Shown here: piece by piece, positions 54,490 through 63,935 of the stretch
How the letters are laid out: each line of letters opens with the position of its first letter
Position numbering within the stretch: the first letter of the stretch is position 1
Source of the DNA: Nostoc flagelliforme FACHB-838
Lineage (GTDB): Bacteria > Cyanobacteriota > Cyanobacteriia > Cyanobacteriales > Nostocaceae
DNA: 64,000 bases
Direction of reading: 5' to 3'
NCBI RefSeq assembly: GCF_014698065.1
Contig: NZ_JACJSI010000026.1
Span: 22,133 to 86,132, forward strand
The notes under the pieces: model-generated
What the model was told of the DNA's origin: nothing
Seen by the model: the letters and a program-made list of their open reading frames with translations, nothing else
Databases searched by the model: none
Position numbers and translations under genes: made by a program

Positions 54490-55638
54490 ATGCGTATAGC
54501 CTGGATTGGAAAAAAATCACCCTTTTGCGGCAATGTCACCTACAGTCGAGAAATTACAAATGCCTTGCTAGACAAGGAACATCAAGTTAGCTTTCTTCAC
54601 TTCGCCCAAGAAGAGTCTGAACCTGACAACTGGCCAAATCTTCGAGAGGTTTCCCTACCTTTCATTTACAAGTCCCAGGTTTATACAATTCCCACTTTTA
54701 AAGCGACCAAAGTTTTAACTGATTCGTTGCGAGAAATCAAGCCAGATGTAGTCCATGCTTCCTTGACGTTATCTCCTCTAGACTTTTTTCTACCGGAAAT
54801 CTGTGAGGAGCTGAAGTTGCCCCTAGTTGCCACTTTTCACACGCCGTTTGCTGGAAAGGGGGCAAAGCTGGTATCGGGAACACAACTTTTGGCTTATCAG
54901 CTCTACGCACCTTTTTTAGTTAACTATGATCGCGTGATTGTATTTTCCCAAATTCAGCGAGAATTATTAGCAGGGATGGGCGTGAGGGAAGAGAATATTG
55001 CTGTAATTCCCAACGGTGTTGATACCGTCAAGTATTCTCCAGGATTTTCTCAAGTCAAAACAGAATTTAAAGCCGAACGTTTGTTTGTCTATCAGGGTCG
55101 AATAGCGCCAGAGAAAAATGTCGAAGCCCTCCTCCGGGCTTGGAAGCAGTCGGCAATGGGGCCAGGTACTAAGTTGCTAATTGTTGGCGATGGCCCTTTA
55201 AAGTCTTCTTTAGAGCAATTTTATGGTTCAGAATACGGCATTATTTGGTTGGGATTTATCGCTGATGAAGACCGACGGATCGAAATTTTGCGGGGCGCAG
55301 ATGTATTTATTTTGCCTTCATTGGTAGAGGGTTTGTCCCTATCTCTGTTAGAAGGAATGTCATGTGGGTTGGCTTGTTTAGCAACAGACGTGGGTGCAGA
55401 TGGAGAAGTTTTGGAAAAGGGCGCAGGTATAGTTATTAGTACTAAAACAGCGCGATCGCAATTAAGAACCCTCTTGCCAGTGTTACAAGACCATCCAGAG
55501 TTAACAACCTTACTGGGGCAAAAAGCCAGACAGCGTGTATTAGACCGCTATACCCTTAGTAAAAATATTACTCTGCTCGAAGAACTTTATAAAGAAGTTT
55601 TAGCACAACGACCTCTACCGCTAAGTCGTAGAGCGTAG
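54490..55638 (+). CDS. GT4-family glycosyltransferase
   Basis: This 382-residue GT-B enzyme has N-terminal MRIAWIGKKSPFCGNVTYSR and LPLVATFHTPFAGKG, and a C-terminal donor domain with LFVYQGRIAPEKNVEALLRA, GTKLLIVGDGPLKSSL and the EX7E-type motif in LPSLVEGLSLSLLEGMSCGL. Donor and acceptor are unknown. It is not next to other polysaccharide genes. Confidence 0.9.
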   Translation: MRIAWIGKKSPFCGNVTYSREITNALLDKEHQVSFLHFAQEESEPDNWPNLREVSLPFIYKSQVYTIPTFKATKVLTDSLREIKPDVVHASLTLSPLDFFLPEICEELKLPLVATFHTPFAGKGAKLVSGTQLLAYQLYAPFLVNYDRVIVFSQIQRELLAGMGVREENIAVIPNGVDTVKYSPGFSQVKTEFKAERLFVYQGRIAPEKNVEALLRAWKQSAMGPGTKLLIVGDGPLKSSLEQFYGSEYGIIWLGFIADEDRRIEILRGADVFILPSLVEGLSLSLLEGMSCGLACLATDVGADGEVLEKGAGIVISTKTARSQLRTLLPVLQDHPELTTLLGQKARQRVLDRYTLSKNITLLEELYKEVLAQRPLPLSRRA

Positions 55639-55866
55639 GAATAAATAAAGGGTAGTTAGAAAGAGTAATGAGTTAGGTTATTGTTTTGTTGAATTTTGAA
55701 TTAAGCTAATGAGCATTTAAGTTGCATAAAACTAGGGCTGAAGCCCTTAGTAGAAGCGAATCAGTCTGGAAAAATGAATGGCTATTAGCTTATCTCCAAT
55801 ATAATTTAGAGGTTAGCAAGCTATAATTTTGCTGCCTCTTCATATTAAAAAAATTGATGCTCTACC

Positions 55867-57630
55867 TTAGACAACATCCCAAACTATCTTGGCCAATTGA
55901 GCTAGCATTTCTTGCCGACACTTTATTGACTCCGAATTCCATTCATTAAATACACTCAAATCTCTTACTGCACGGTCGATTGCTGTATTTATACCAATAT
56001 TGACTCGCTCTACTATTGACTTAGTAATTAAAAATTTAGATTTTTGGTAAGCATTTTTCTTGAATTCAAAGGGTTTATTTTTTATTGAAGTATTAATAGA
56101 TTTCTCAATTAAGGCAAGATTTCCAAGATATTTAACATACTGATATATTAACTCTGGTTTATCAAATGAAGATTTCACAGCCTCATAGCTTTGAGGCAAT
56201 ATGTGTTCAATTTCGACATTTTTATTTATGTAGTTTTTTAAAGAAGTATGAGCTTCTATTTCTCCATAGGCTAACTCATCAATATGTTGTGTAAGTTTAG
56301 CTAATATATATTGCATTATTTTTTTTCGTACTGAATCTTCATCAAGTTGACGAAAAGCAAGTATAAATTTTTCAGATAGCTTTTGCTTCTCAGTCTGAAT
56401 TTCTTCATTTATGAATTTATCTAGTGACTGTTTGTCACTAATTTGTCTAAGCTTAGATGCCCATTCCACAAATAAAACTTCAAGTTTACTTGATCTAGCT
56501 TGTGTAATAATATAGATAAATAAAAAATTCTCAATATGCTTACAAAGTTCTGTGAACATTTCCTTAGAAAGATGTTGAGCCGCTAAAAGTAGTACAAAGT
56601 GTTGATTAGTAGAAAGATAAGAGATATTTACTAAATAACGATTAGATTTACCAAAGGTATCATTCCCTTCTTTAAAATTTGCAAATGCTTTTGCCGATCT
56701 TAAAAGTGAATCAATAAATTCAAATGGCTTCTGATCATATCCACATTTATCTTTATTTTTATCGAACCATTCATAGATTTTATCTTCTCTTATACGTTCT
56801 GAATCATATTTTGAAATAATAAAGTAACGAAGAAATCTAATAGGATTTTCATTAGATTTATATGGGATTTTCAACATTTCCTTCCATTTACTTTTAAGTT
56901 TTTCAAAGTCTTTATCTTTGATTTGGATAAACATCAGGTTTTTGAGTAAGTCTACGGCATCAAGACCAACGCCACGGTTATTGATAGTTGCAAAAACTTT
57001 AAGTGCATGAGACATACTCTTTGTTTCTACACGAACTACCCTCACATTTTTAATAAAACGTGCATAGAATAGTTTAACTTGCTGAATAGGAGCTTCATCT
57101 TCAGCAAATTCATCTTTTAGAAATTTCAAGGCAACTTGATAAGTATTTTTGATGCGCTGTACAGAACTATTATCAGAAATTTCTTCAAAATTTTGTTGTT
57201 TAGCAATTTTTTCTAAAACATTTCGGCTTTCTTCATCATACTGAAGTTCTATTCTTTCTTTAAATCTTTCATTACCGTTTTGTTCTACAAAATATGAAGT
57301 GAGAAATTCTTTAAGTTTTTTTTGAGGTTCATTAGAGTTTAATTCTTGGATAAAATCTCTTACTGCACATAGAATTAGATATGCAGTTGTCATTCTTTGT
57401 TGACCGTCTATGAGTTCATATAATTCTTCAGATTTGCAGACAATAATACTTCCTATAAAACACTCCCAGTCTGAACCTAACTTGTTATCTAAAAATGGGT
57501 CATGAACATCTTTAAGAAGTTCTAAAACTTGCTTTTGTTCCCAAACATATTCACGTTGATAGGCTTTAACTACATAAAAATCCTGAAATAGTTCTTCTAA
57601 CGTATAGTCACGAGATTCGATTGCTGCCAT
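55867..57630 (-). CDS. GmrSD-like DUF262/DUF1524 nuclease
   Basis: This 587-residue protein combines an N-terminal DUF262 domain (YQREYVWEQKQVLELLKD, then ELIDGQQRMTTAYLILCAV, the ParB-like NTPase motif) with a C-terminal DUF1524 HNH domain (NVEIEHILPQSYEAVKSSF, then YLGNLALIEKSINTSIKNK). This is the architecture of the GmrSD type IV restriction family, which degrades phage DNA carrying modified bases. It is solitary and probably encodes a complete single-chain version. Its low GC relative to its neighbours suggests acquisition by transfer. Confidence 0.9.
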   Translation of the reverse strand: MAAIESRDYTLEELFQDFYVVKAYQREYVWEQKQVLELLKDVHDPFLDNKLGSDWECFIGSIIVCKSEELYELIDGQQRMTTAYLILCAVRDFIQELNSNEPQKKLKEFLTSYFVEQNGNERFKERIELQYDEESRNVLEKIAKQQNFEEISDNSSVQRIKNTYQVALKFLKDEFAEDEAPIQQVKLFYARFIKNVRVVRVETKSMSHALKVFATINNRGVGLDAVDLLKNLMFIQIKDKDFEKLKSKWKEMLKIPYKSNENPIRFLRYFIISKYDSERIREDKIYEWFDKNKDKCGYDQKPFEFIDSLLRSAKAFANFKEGNDTFGKSNRYLVNISYLSTNQHFVLLLAAQHLSKEMFTELCKHIENFLFIYIITQARSSKLEVLFVEWASKLRQISDKQSLDKFINEEIQTEKQKLSEKFILAFRQLDEDSVRKKIMQYILAKLTQHIDELAYGEIEAHTSLKNYINKNVEIEHILPQSYEAVKSSFDKPELIYQYVKYLGNLALIEKSINTSIKNKPFEFKKNAYQKSKFLITKSIVERVNIGINTAIDRAVRDLSVFNEWNSESIKCRQEMLAQLAKIVWDVV

Positions 57631-57891
57631 TGAATTATTTTCTCCTTGCTTTAGTCTTTAATTTTTATATTATTACAATTTTATAAAGATTATTTACACA
57701 ATACAATACATCATTTTTTGGGTAAATGAAGTACATGGTTAAGGCGAAAAGGTGTTCATGCTTACTATAATTTGTACTCCACCAAGTAGCAATCTGCTGT
57801 ATACGCAATGTGCACCTTTATCTCAATTAAAAACAGATTTATACAGATTTATTTATTATATTTTCAAACTTAACTATTCATACTTAATTAT

Positions 57892-58680
57892 TTACCATCC
57901 TAAACTGGTTGGCTGTTCATAAACCCGCTTTAAAGTATTTACATCTCTGGGAGAAATAGGCAACGGGTTACGAACTTGGGAAAAGTATAGGGCATCAGTT
58001 TGTAGCGGACTATGACCCCAAATTCCCAGTGCATGACCGAATTCGTGGCGGGTAGCTGCAATGAGATATTTACCTGTTTGACTGGGACTTAGCAAGATGG
58101 TGAAGCGGTGGGATAAAACTTTATTGCTGGTATATAACTCGTAAGTAGTTTGTGCCGATTGCGCCCGGGGTATATTACTACCAGGGTAAATTTGTAGAGG
58201 TGGCGCTTTTCGCACAATCGTAATATCAGCAATTTCTGGCTGTTCGACTATTGTCAAAGGCAAATAATTACTCCATTCTTGTACACCCTGCAAGACAGCG
58301 TTAACCCATGCTTGAGCTTGTTTTTCGCTGATGTCTTTTGGTGGTTCTACATAAACTCGAACAGGAAATTGTGACCAGATTAAATAACCAACTTGGGTTT
58401 TTGTGACTTGGGAAAAGTAGTTACCACTGTTGGTAGTATCTTGCCACTTTGCGAGTGTAGGCGGTAAGGGATGAGGTTTTGAAGGAGATGATGGAGATAG
58501 AGAGATTATTAAGTTTGAATATCCATATTTTGGTATTATTGTAAACCCGTCACTTGACTGGAGATTAGTAAAAAAGATTAACAGCCCTGTGCCAAGAAAA
58601 AAGACAAGGGCTGTAATTAACCGCCGTGAAATTAAATTTATTAGGCTCTTAAGTATTGGGTGTTGGGCTATTTTCCCCAT
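57892..58680 (-). CDS. Matrixin-like zinc metalloprotease (signal-anchored)
   Basis: This protein of about 262 residues has one N-terminal membrane helix (LITALVFFLGTGLLIFF), a low-complexity Ser/Pro stretch, and a protease domain ending in the zinc site RHEFGHALGIWGHSP (HExxHxxGxxGH). It resembles cyanobacterial matrixin/astacin-type peptidases. The ATG at 58680 follows AAGGA, which makes it the clear start. Its start lies ten bases after the secG stop, so they are probably co-transcribed. Confidence 0.9.
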   Translation of the reverse strand: MGKIAQHPILKSLINLISRRLITALVFFLGTGLLIFFTNLQSSDGFTIIPKYGYSNLIISLSPSSPSKPHPLPPTLAKWQDTTNSGNYFSQVTKTQVGYLIWSQFPVRVYVEPPKDISEKQAQAWVNAVLQGVQEWSNYLPLTIVEQPEIADITIVRKAPPLQIYPGSNIPRAQSAQTTYELYTSNKVLSHRFTILLSPSQTGKYLIAATRHEFGHALGIWGHSPLQTDALYFSQVRNPLPISPRDVNTLKRVYEQPTSLGW

Positions 58681-58690
58681 TAACCTATCC

Positions 58691-58924
58691 TTATTTAGGC
58701 AACCAACCGGCACTTAAAAGCACTGTTAAGCCTAAAAAGATTACTGTCAATCCCCAAGTAATTCGATTTAAGGTATTTTCTGCACTTTTGGTGCTGCTAA
58801 ATAGCTGGGCTTGTCCGCCAATGGCTCCAATGCCATCACCTTTAGGGCTATGCAGTAAAACTAAGATAATCAAACCTGTGGCGGAAAACGCCCAAATGCC
58901 TTGCACGATATTAGTAACTGTCAT
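58691..58924 (-). CDS. secG: Preprotein translocase subunit SecG
   Basis: This 77-residue protein has two membrane helices (VQGIWAFSATGLIILVLLHS and WGLTVIFLGLTVLLSAGWLP) separated by the conserved GIGAIGGQAQLFSSTKSAENTLNRIT segment. SecG aids SecYE-mediated export. ATG 58924 is used; an upstream start at 58954 adds a non-conserved ten-residue extension. Confidence 0.93.
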   Translation of the reverse strand: MTVTNIVQGIWAFSATGLIILVLLHSPKGDGIGAIGGQAQLFSSTKSAENTLNRITWGLTVIFLGLTVLLSAGWLPK

Positions 58925-58972
58925 GGTAGGAATCTCATTTATAAAAAGTTTCAAAAAAGATGAGTCAGGGTT

Positions 58973-59073
58973 GGAAGTTAGGAGTTAGGAGTTAAGAATT
59001 GGGAGTTAGGAGTTAGGAAAGTTTTAATTCATCACTTTTGACTATTAACTCCTCACTATTAACTCCTAACTCT
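58973..59073. repeat. STRR heptamers (AGTTAGG) with inverted copies
   Basis: AGTTAGG/AGTTAAG units (58977-59017) and complementary ACTCCTA/TATTAAC units (59041-59072) form a long imperfect hairpin between gpmI and secG, which are on the same strand. Confidence 0.75.
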
Positions 59074-59074
59074 T

Positions 59075-60673
59075 TTACAGCCCTACTTGCACGGGGGTGC
59101 GAGTGCGTTGCAGCTCATATTCTGCTGTTTTCAGAAGCGATCGCCCGGTCATTTCTGGTGGCTGAGGCAGCTGTAAAATCTCTAGAATCGTGGGGGCGAT
59201 GTCGGATAGCTTGCCATCGCTTCGCAGTTCGACATTTGTACCATATCCAGGTATTTTGACTTTCTCGCCTTCTACCAAAATTAAGGGGACTGGGTTAGTA
59301 GTATGAGCTGTCCAGGGATTACCCCCTTCATCTAGCATATACTCAGCGTTGCCGTGGTCAGCAGTAATAATTGTTGTACCACCGGCTTTGATAACGCTCT
59401 CTAACAAGCGTCCCAAACAGCGATCAACTGTTTCGATTGCTGTAATGGTAGCTTCAATTTGACCAGTATGCCCTACCATGTCTGGGTTGGCATAGTTAAT
59501 CACAACTAGGGAATATATACCCTTTTGAATCGCTGCGATCGCAACATCTGTAACTGCTGCTGCTGACATCGCTGGGGCATGATCGTAAGTAGCTACCATT
59601 GGGCTGCTTACCAGTTCCCGATCTTCTCCAGCAAAAGCTTCCTCCAGACCCCCATTAAAAAAATAGGTGACGTGGGCGTATTTTTCTGTTTCGGCGGTGC
59701 GGAACTGATTCAGACTATGATTGGCTATTACTTCTCCCAGAATATTACTGAGATTCTGCGGTTCAAAGGCTACAGCCACGGGTAAGTCTGAATCATACTG
59801 CGTAAACGTGACAAAAGACAGTGGTGTGATTTGCTGTCTTTCAAAACCGTTAAACGTGGGACTGACCAAAGCTTGAGTCAGTTGTCTAGAGCGATCGGGG
59901 CGGAAGTTGAAAAATATTACCCCATCCCCTGGTTCTATTGCGCCGGGTGCAATTCGGATTGGGTTGACAAATTCATCTTTTACCCCTTCGGCGTAAGATG
60001 CTTGCAAGATTTCTACAGCGTTGCGATTATCACCTGAACCATCTTGAGTCATCACGTCATAGGCGCGTTTGACCCGATCCCAACGGTGATCGCGATCCAT
60101 CGCGTAGTAGCGACCGCTAAGGGTGACTATGCGCCCAATTCCTGTGCGGTCTATATAATTTTGCAGCATTGTAATTGCTCTTGCACCGTCAGTTGGGGCG
60201 GTGTCACGACCATCGGTAATGGCGTGAATACAAACTTCTGGGATTCGCTGGTTCTTAGCTAAGTCAAGTAGTCCGAATAGATGGGTGATATGAGAATGTA
60301 CCCCTCCCTCAGAACAAAGCCCGACTAGATGCAGCTTGCTATTCCGAGAGCGAACTTCCTGGCAGATTTTAACGAGTGCTGGGTTTAAGGCAATAGAACC
60401 GTCTTCGACCGCATCAGAGATGCGTACCAGTTCTTGCGGTACAACTCGCCCAGCACCAATGTTCAAATGACCTACTTCCGAGTTGCCCATTTGACCTTCT
60501 GGCAACCCTACGGCTTTTCCTGATGTGCGGATGAGGGTATGCGGGTAAGCTGTCCATAAACTGTCCACAATGGGAGTTTTAGCAGCATTAATAGCGTTTC
60601 CTCGCTTTTCCTCGCAGTAGCCCCATCCGTCTAAAATGACTAGCACCACAGGAGCAACAGGTGCTTTGGTCAT
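59075..60673 (-). CDS. gpmI: 2,3-bisphosphoglycerate-independent phosphoglycerate mutase
   Basis: This 532-residue metalloenzyme interconverts 3- and 2-phosphoglycerate through a phosphoserine. The metal residues include Asp15 (VILDGWG), and the nucleophile is Ser64 in GQMGNSEVGHLNIGAGR. HITDGRDTAP, NFRPDRSRQL and the C-terminal TADHGNAEYM metal site are also intact. It lies upstream of secG with a repeat array between. Confidence 0.97.
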   Translation of the reverse strand: MTKAPVAPVVLVILDGWGYCEEKRGNAINAAKTPIVDSLWTAYPHTLIRTSGKAVGLPEGQMGNSEVGHLNIGAGRVVPQELVRISDAVEDGSIALNPALVKICQEVRSRNSKLHLVGLCSEGGVHSHITHLFGLLDLAKNQRIPEVCIHAITDGRDTAPTDGARAITMLQNYIDRTGIGRIVTLSGRYYAMDRDHRWDRVKRAYDVMTQDGSGDNRNAVEILQASYAEGVKDEFVNPIRIAPGAIEPGDGVIFFNFRPDRSRQLTQALVSPTFNGFERQQITPLSFVTFTQYDSDLPVAVAFEPQNLSNILGEVIANHSLNQFRTAETEKYAHVTYFFNGGLEEAFAGEDRELVSSPMVATYDHAPAMSAAAVTDVAIAAIQKGIYSLVVINYANPDMVGHTGQIEATITAIETVDRCLGRLLESVIKAGGTTIITADHGNAEYMLDEGGNPWTAHTTNPVPLILVEGEKVKIPGYGTNVELRSDGKLSDIAPTILEILQLPQPPEMTGRSLLKTAEYELQRTRTPVQVGL

Positions 60674-60894
60674 AGTAAAATTGCCCTTTACTTTTTGTAA
60701 TATCCGAATGATACCACTGCTAAACCACGCCGCAAGTGAATTTTTGCTTATTAATTTATTTTATGAAAGACTTGCAGTTTTTTGAATGATTTTTTAAACT
60801 TTAGCAATTTTTATGTAACGTCGGTTATTGCTAATAACAAGTAATTACTTAGTAGTAGCATTTTAGCACTACTACTAAGTCGGTATTCAATCTC

Positions 60895-62580
60895 TTATTT
60901 CTTTTTACTGGAAGCTTTTGCAGCTTTTTTAGCAGCTTTTTCAGCAGCGATCGCAGCTAACTTTGCTTGTTCTTTTTCTTCAGCAATTTTCTGGAGATAG
61001 TAATGATAGTCTCCTAAGTAAACGCGGAATTCACCATCACGAATTTCGACGATTTTGTTAGCTACTTGAGAAATAAAGTAGCGATCATGGGAAACTACAA
61101 TTGCTGTCCCATCATAATTTTTGAGCGCTTCTTCCAGCATTTCTTTAGCTGGAATATCTAGGTGGTTTGTTGGCTCATCTAAAATTAATAAGTTCGCGGG
61201 ACGTAAGAGCATTTTTGCCAAAGCCAAACGAGCTTTTTCTCCTCCACTTAATGCCCCAACTGCTTTAAATACAGTATCACCAGTGAATAAGAAGCGTCCC
61301 AAAAGCGTGCGGACTTCTTGGTTATCCCAGTCTGGAACTTCATCATGGATAGTTTCCATGACAGTTTTCTTCAAGTCCAAAGCTTCAGCTTGATTTTGCT
61401 CAAAGTAACCGGGAATAACGTTGTGATCCCCTAATTGAACGCTACCTTCTGTGGGTTGTTCCATACCCATAATCACGCGCAGAAGGGTAGATTTTCCAGC
61501 ACCATTGGGGCCAAGAAAAGCAATGCGATCGCCTCTTTCAATTAGCAGATTTGCTGCTAAAAATAGAATTTTATCACCATAAAGATGAGTTAAATCTTTA
61601 ATTTCTACTACTTCGCGTCCACTGCGTGGTGCAGGGGGAAAACGGAAGTGTAGAGTTCTTACCCCAGCGATAGGTGCTTCAATACGCTCAATTTTGTCGA
61701 GTTGCTTTTCTCGGCTTTTTGCCTGGGTACTGCGGGTAGCACTGGCGCGAAATCTATCAACAAAGGTTTGCTGTTTCTCTAATTCTTTTTGCTGGCGTTC
61801 GTAGGCGCTAAGTTGTGCTGATTGGCTTTCGGCTTTTTGTTCCAAATATGCCGAGTAGTTACCAAGGTAGGTACTGGAAACGCCACGTTCAGTTTCCACA
61901 ATTTGGGTGCAGAGGCGGTCAAGGAACTCCCGGTCATGGGAGACTATTACCATCGGCGTAACTAGCCCTCTGAGGTAATTTTCCAGCCACTCAATGGTTT
62001 CTAAATCTAGGTGGTTAGTCGGTTCATCCAGCAGCAACAAGTCGGGTTTTTGCAGGAGAATTTTACCTAAACTCATCCGCATTTGCCAACCACCACTGAA
62101 GGCACTGACGAGGCGATCGCCATCTTCTAGCACAAACCCCATCTCTGGTAAAATTTTCCCAATGCGTGCATCTAAGTTGTAGCCATCCAATGCTTCAAAT
62201 TTGCGCTGCAACCGATCCAACTTGTCGATCAGTCGATCCAGTTCCTCTGGGCTAGCTGTTTCCATCTCTTGTGGCACATGCGCCAGAGATAACTGTACTT
62301 CGTTGGCTTCTTTGAAGACAGTCCAAAATTCTTCTCTAACGGTGCGGGTGGGGTCTACTTCAAACTCTTGGTTGAGGTAGGCTATATGTAAGCTATTAGG
62401 ACGGATAATTACGCCAGAGGTGGGTTCCATTTCCCCAGAAATGATCTTTAACTGGGTGGATTTTCCAGCACCGTTGACACCGACTAAGCCAATGCGATCG
62501 CCTGGTTTAACTTCCCAGTTGATATCTTTGAGAACTTCGCCTGTGGGATAAATTTTACTTATATGTTCTAGTCGCAGCAT
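60895..62580 (-). CDS. ABC-F family ATPase
   Basis: This 561-residue soluble ATPase has two ABC domains (Walker A GVNGAGKST at about 34-42 and GPNGAGKST in the second) joined by a charged helical linker (about 240-310). Signatures SGGWQMRMSLGKIL and LSGGEKARLALAKM and both Walker B/EPTNHLD motifs are present. There are no membrane helices, which fits ABC-F proteins that work on the ribosome. The Lys/Ala-rich C-terminal tail is typical of cyanobacterial copies. The exact subfamily (EttA, Uup or other) is uncertain. Confidence 0.95.
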   Translation of the reverse strand: MLRLEHISKIYPTGEVLKDINWEVKPGDRIGLVGVNGAGKSTQLKIISGEMEPTSGVIIRPNSLHIAYLNQEFEVDPTRTVREEFWTVFKEANEVQLSLAHVPQEMETASPEELDRLIDKLDRLQRKFEALDGYNLDARIGKILPEMGFVLEDGDRLVSAFSGGWQMRMSLGKILLQKPDLLLLDEPTNHLDLETIEWLENYLRGLVTPMVIVSHDREFLDRLCTQIVETERGVSSTYLGNYSAYLEQKAESQSAQLSAYERQQKELEKQQTFVDRFRASATRSTQAKSREKQLDKIERIEAPIAGVRTLHFRFPPAPRSGREVVEIKDLTHLYGDKILFLAANLLIERGDRIAFLGPNGAGKSTLLRVIMGMEQPTEGSVQLGDHNVIPGYFEQNQAEALDLKKTVMETIHDEVPDWDNQEVRTLLGRFLFTGDTVFKAVGALSGGEKARLALAKMLLRPANLLILDEPTNHLDIPAKEMLEEALKNYDGTAIVVSHDRYFISQVANKIVEIRDGEFRVYLGDYHYYLQKIAEEKEQAKLAAIAAEKAAKKAAKASSKKK

Positions 62581-62735
62581 TAAGTTTCTCTCAGGTAGGG
62601 AGTGGGTGGTTGAGGACGAAGTACTAACACCGCCTCTAATATTAACAAAAATTAACTATAAATTCGTCGTGAGAAAGTCTGAAAGCTGCAAACCAAATTT
62701 GGCTTGAGCCACGGATAAAATTTACCACATATATC

Positions 62736-63047
62736 TCAAGGCTGGCTTTGTGTTACTTGTCTAACTTCTTCGACACTGAAATCAAATGCCTCTGCCACTT
62801 GTTCCACAGTCACCCCAAATTTCAACAAGGTGGGTATTAATTTTAATTTGGCTCTACGCTCCCCTATTTGGATGCCATCATGATAGAGTTTCGCATTTTG
62901 AACTTGGTTTATAGTTAAACCTAATCCCTCCGCAACTTGCTCAATAGTTAACGCTAAATTTAATAGACGAGGTACTGATTGCCGTAAACCTTCCAAACGC
63001 CCTTATTCAAATGCTTCTTGATAAATTTTTGTATCTTTGAAACTCAT
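62736..63047 (-). pseudogene. Partial, interrupted copy of the Rpn/DUF2887 C-terminal region
   Basis: The frame opens MSFKDTKIYQEAFE at ATG 63047, hits TAA at 63003-63005, then continues GRLEGLRQSVPRLLNLALTI, EQVAEGLGLTINQVQNAKLY and LIPTLLKFGVTVEQVAEAFD. Two copies of the 'TVEQVAEALDLSVEQVRQ'-like helical unit remain. It looks like a duplicated C-terminus of the neighbouring nuclease gene with one nonsense mutation and no N-terminal domain. Confidence 0.7.
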
Positions 63048-63098
63048 AGTTCCTATGTTGTAGTCCACCAATTCCTCTACTCCTTGATCAGAAGAATC

Positions 63099-63935
63099 CT
63101 ACTGCGCGGCTTGTCTGACTTGTTCGACACTCAAATCTAGCGCCTGTGCTACTTGTTCTACAGTCAACCCGGCTGCCAACATTGCTGGTACTGCTCTGAG
63201 TTTGCCTTGCTCAATGCCTTGAACCTTACCTTGTTCAATGCCTTGTTCGATGCCTTGAACCTTACCCTGTTCAACACCTTCCTGAAAGGCTTCCTGATAA
63301 AATCTGGTTTGCTTTAACTCGCTTAATCCAAACATTTCCTCCATCTCCTCCCTACTCATTGTGGGAAACTTATAAGCCAAAATAGTCTCGATAAATTGTA
63401 ATAATTGCTACTGTTTTGCTAGTGAGTTTATCTCTGACTTAGTTCTGTCTATCAACTCCCTTGCTTGGACAATTGCTATATCGTCGGTTGCAATTACTAA
63501 TTTAGCAGTTGCAATGCCAATTGGAAGCGATGCACCTTCACCTAATTCATCCAAATAAATGCGCCTGACGCGCCCACTTGTGAAAAACTCACGGTAATGT
63601 TTGATATTGCCTATATCTACATTCCTGTTTGGATATAAAACCACAGCACCCCAGTCATTTGATGGTTGATTTTGACGGAGGTATAAACATATTTCTGCAA
63701 TTAGCCGTGAATAAATTTCCCCATCAGCTTGAAATTGTACTTCTACAAAGTAAATCGGATTCTCGCTTCCTTGTGTAGGCAGAAACACACCATCTATTCT
63801 GAAGGCTGTTTGTTTGATTTCAACTGATGAAAATTGATAAAAGCTAGCTGATTCTGGAGGATTACCAATAAGTTCAAAAAAGATATCAGAGGATGTCTGA
63901 GAAGTAAGAAAGCCCACATAACGGTATCCTGTCAT
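63099..63935 (-). pseudogene. Rpn/DUF2887-type PD-(D/E)XK nuclease gene interrupted by one amber codon
   Basis: Codons from ATG 63935 give MTGYRYVGFLTSQTSSDIFF, then the nuclease core (IDGVFLPTQGSENPIYFVEV, then QADGEIYSRLIAEICLYL; candidate catalytic Asp, Glu and Gln). A TAG at 63408-63410 stops the frame after SLAKQ. The same frame then continues QLLQFIETILAYKFPTMSRE, EMFGLSELKQTRFYQEAF and a Gln/Gly-Glu repeat tail to 63099. Both halves match what would be one protein of about 278 residues, so a single CAG/CAA-to-TAG change explains the break. Confidence 0.8.
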
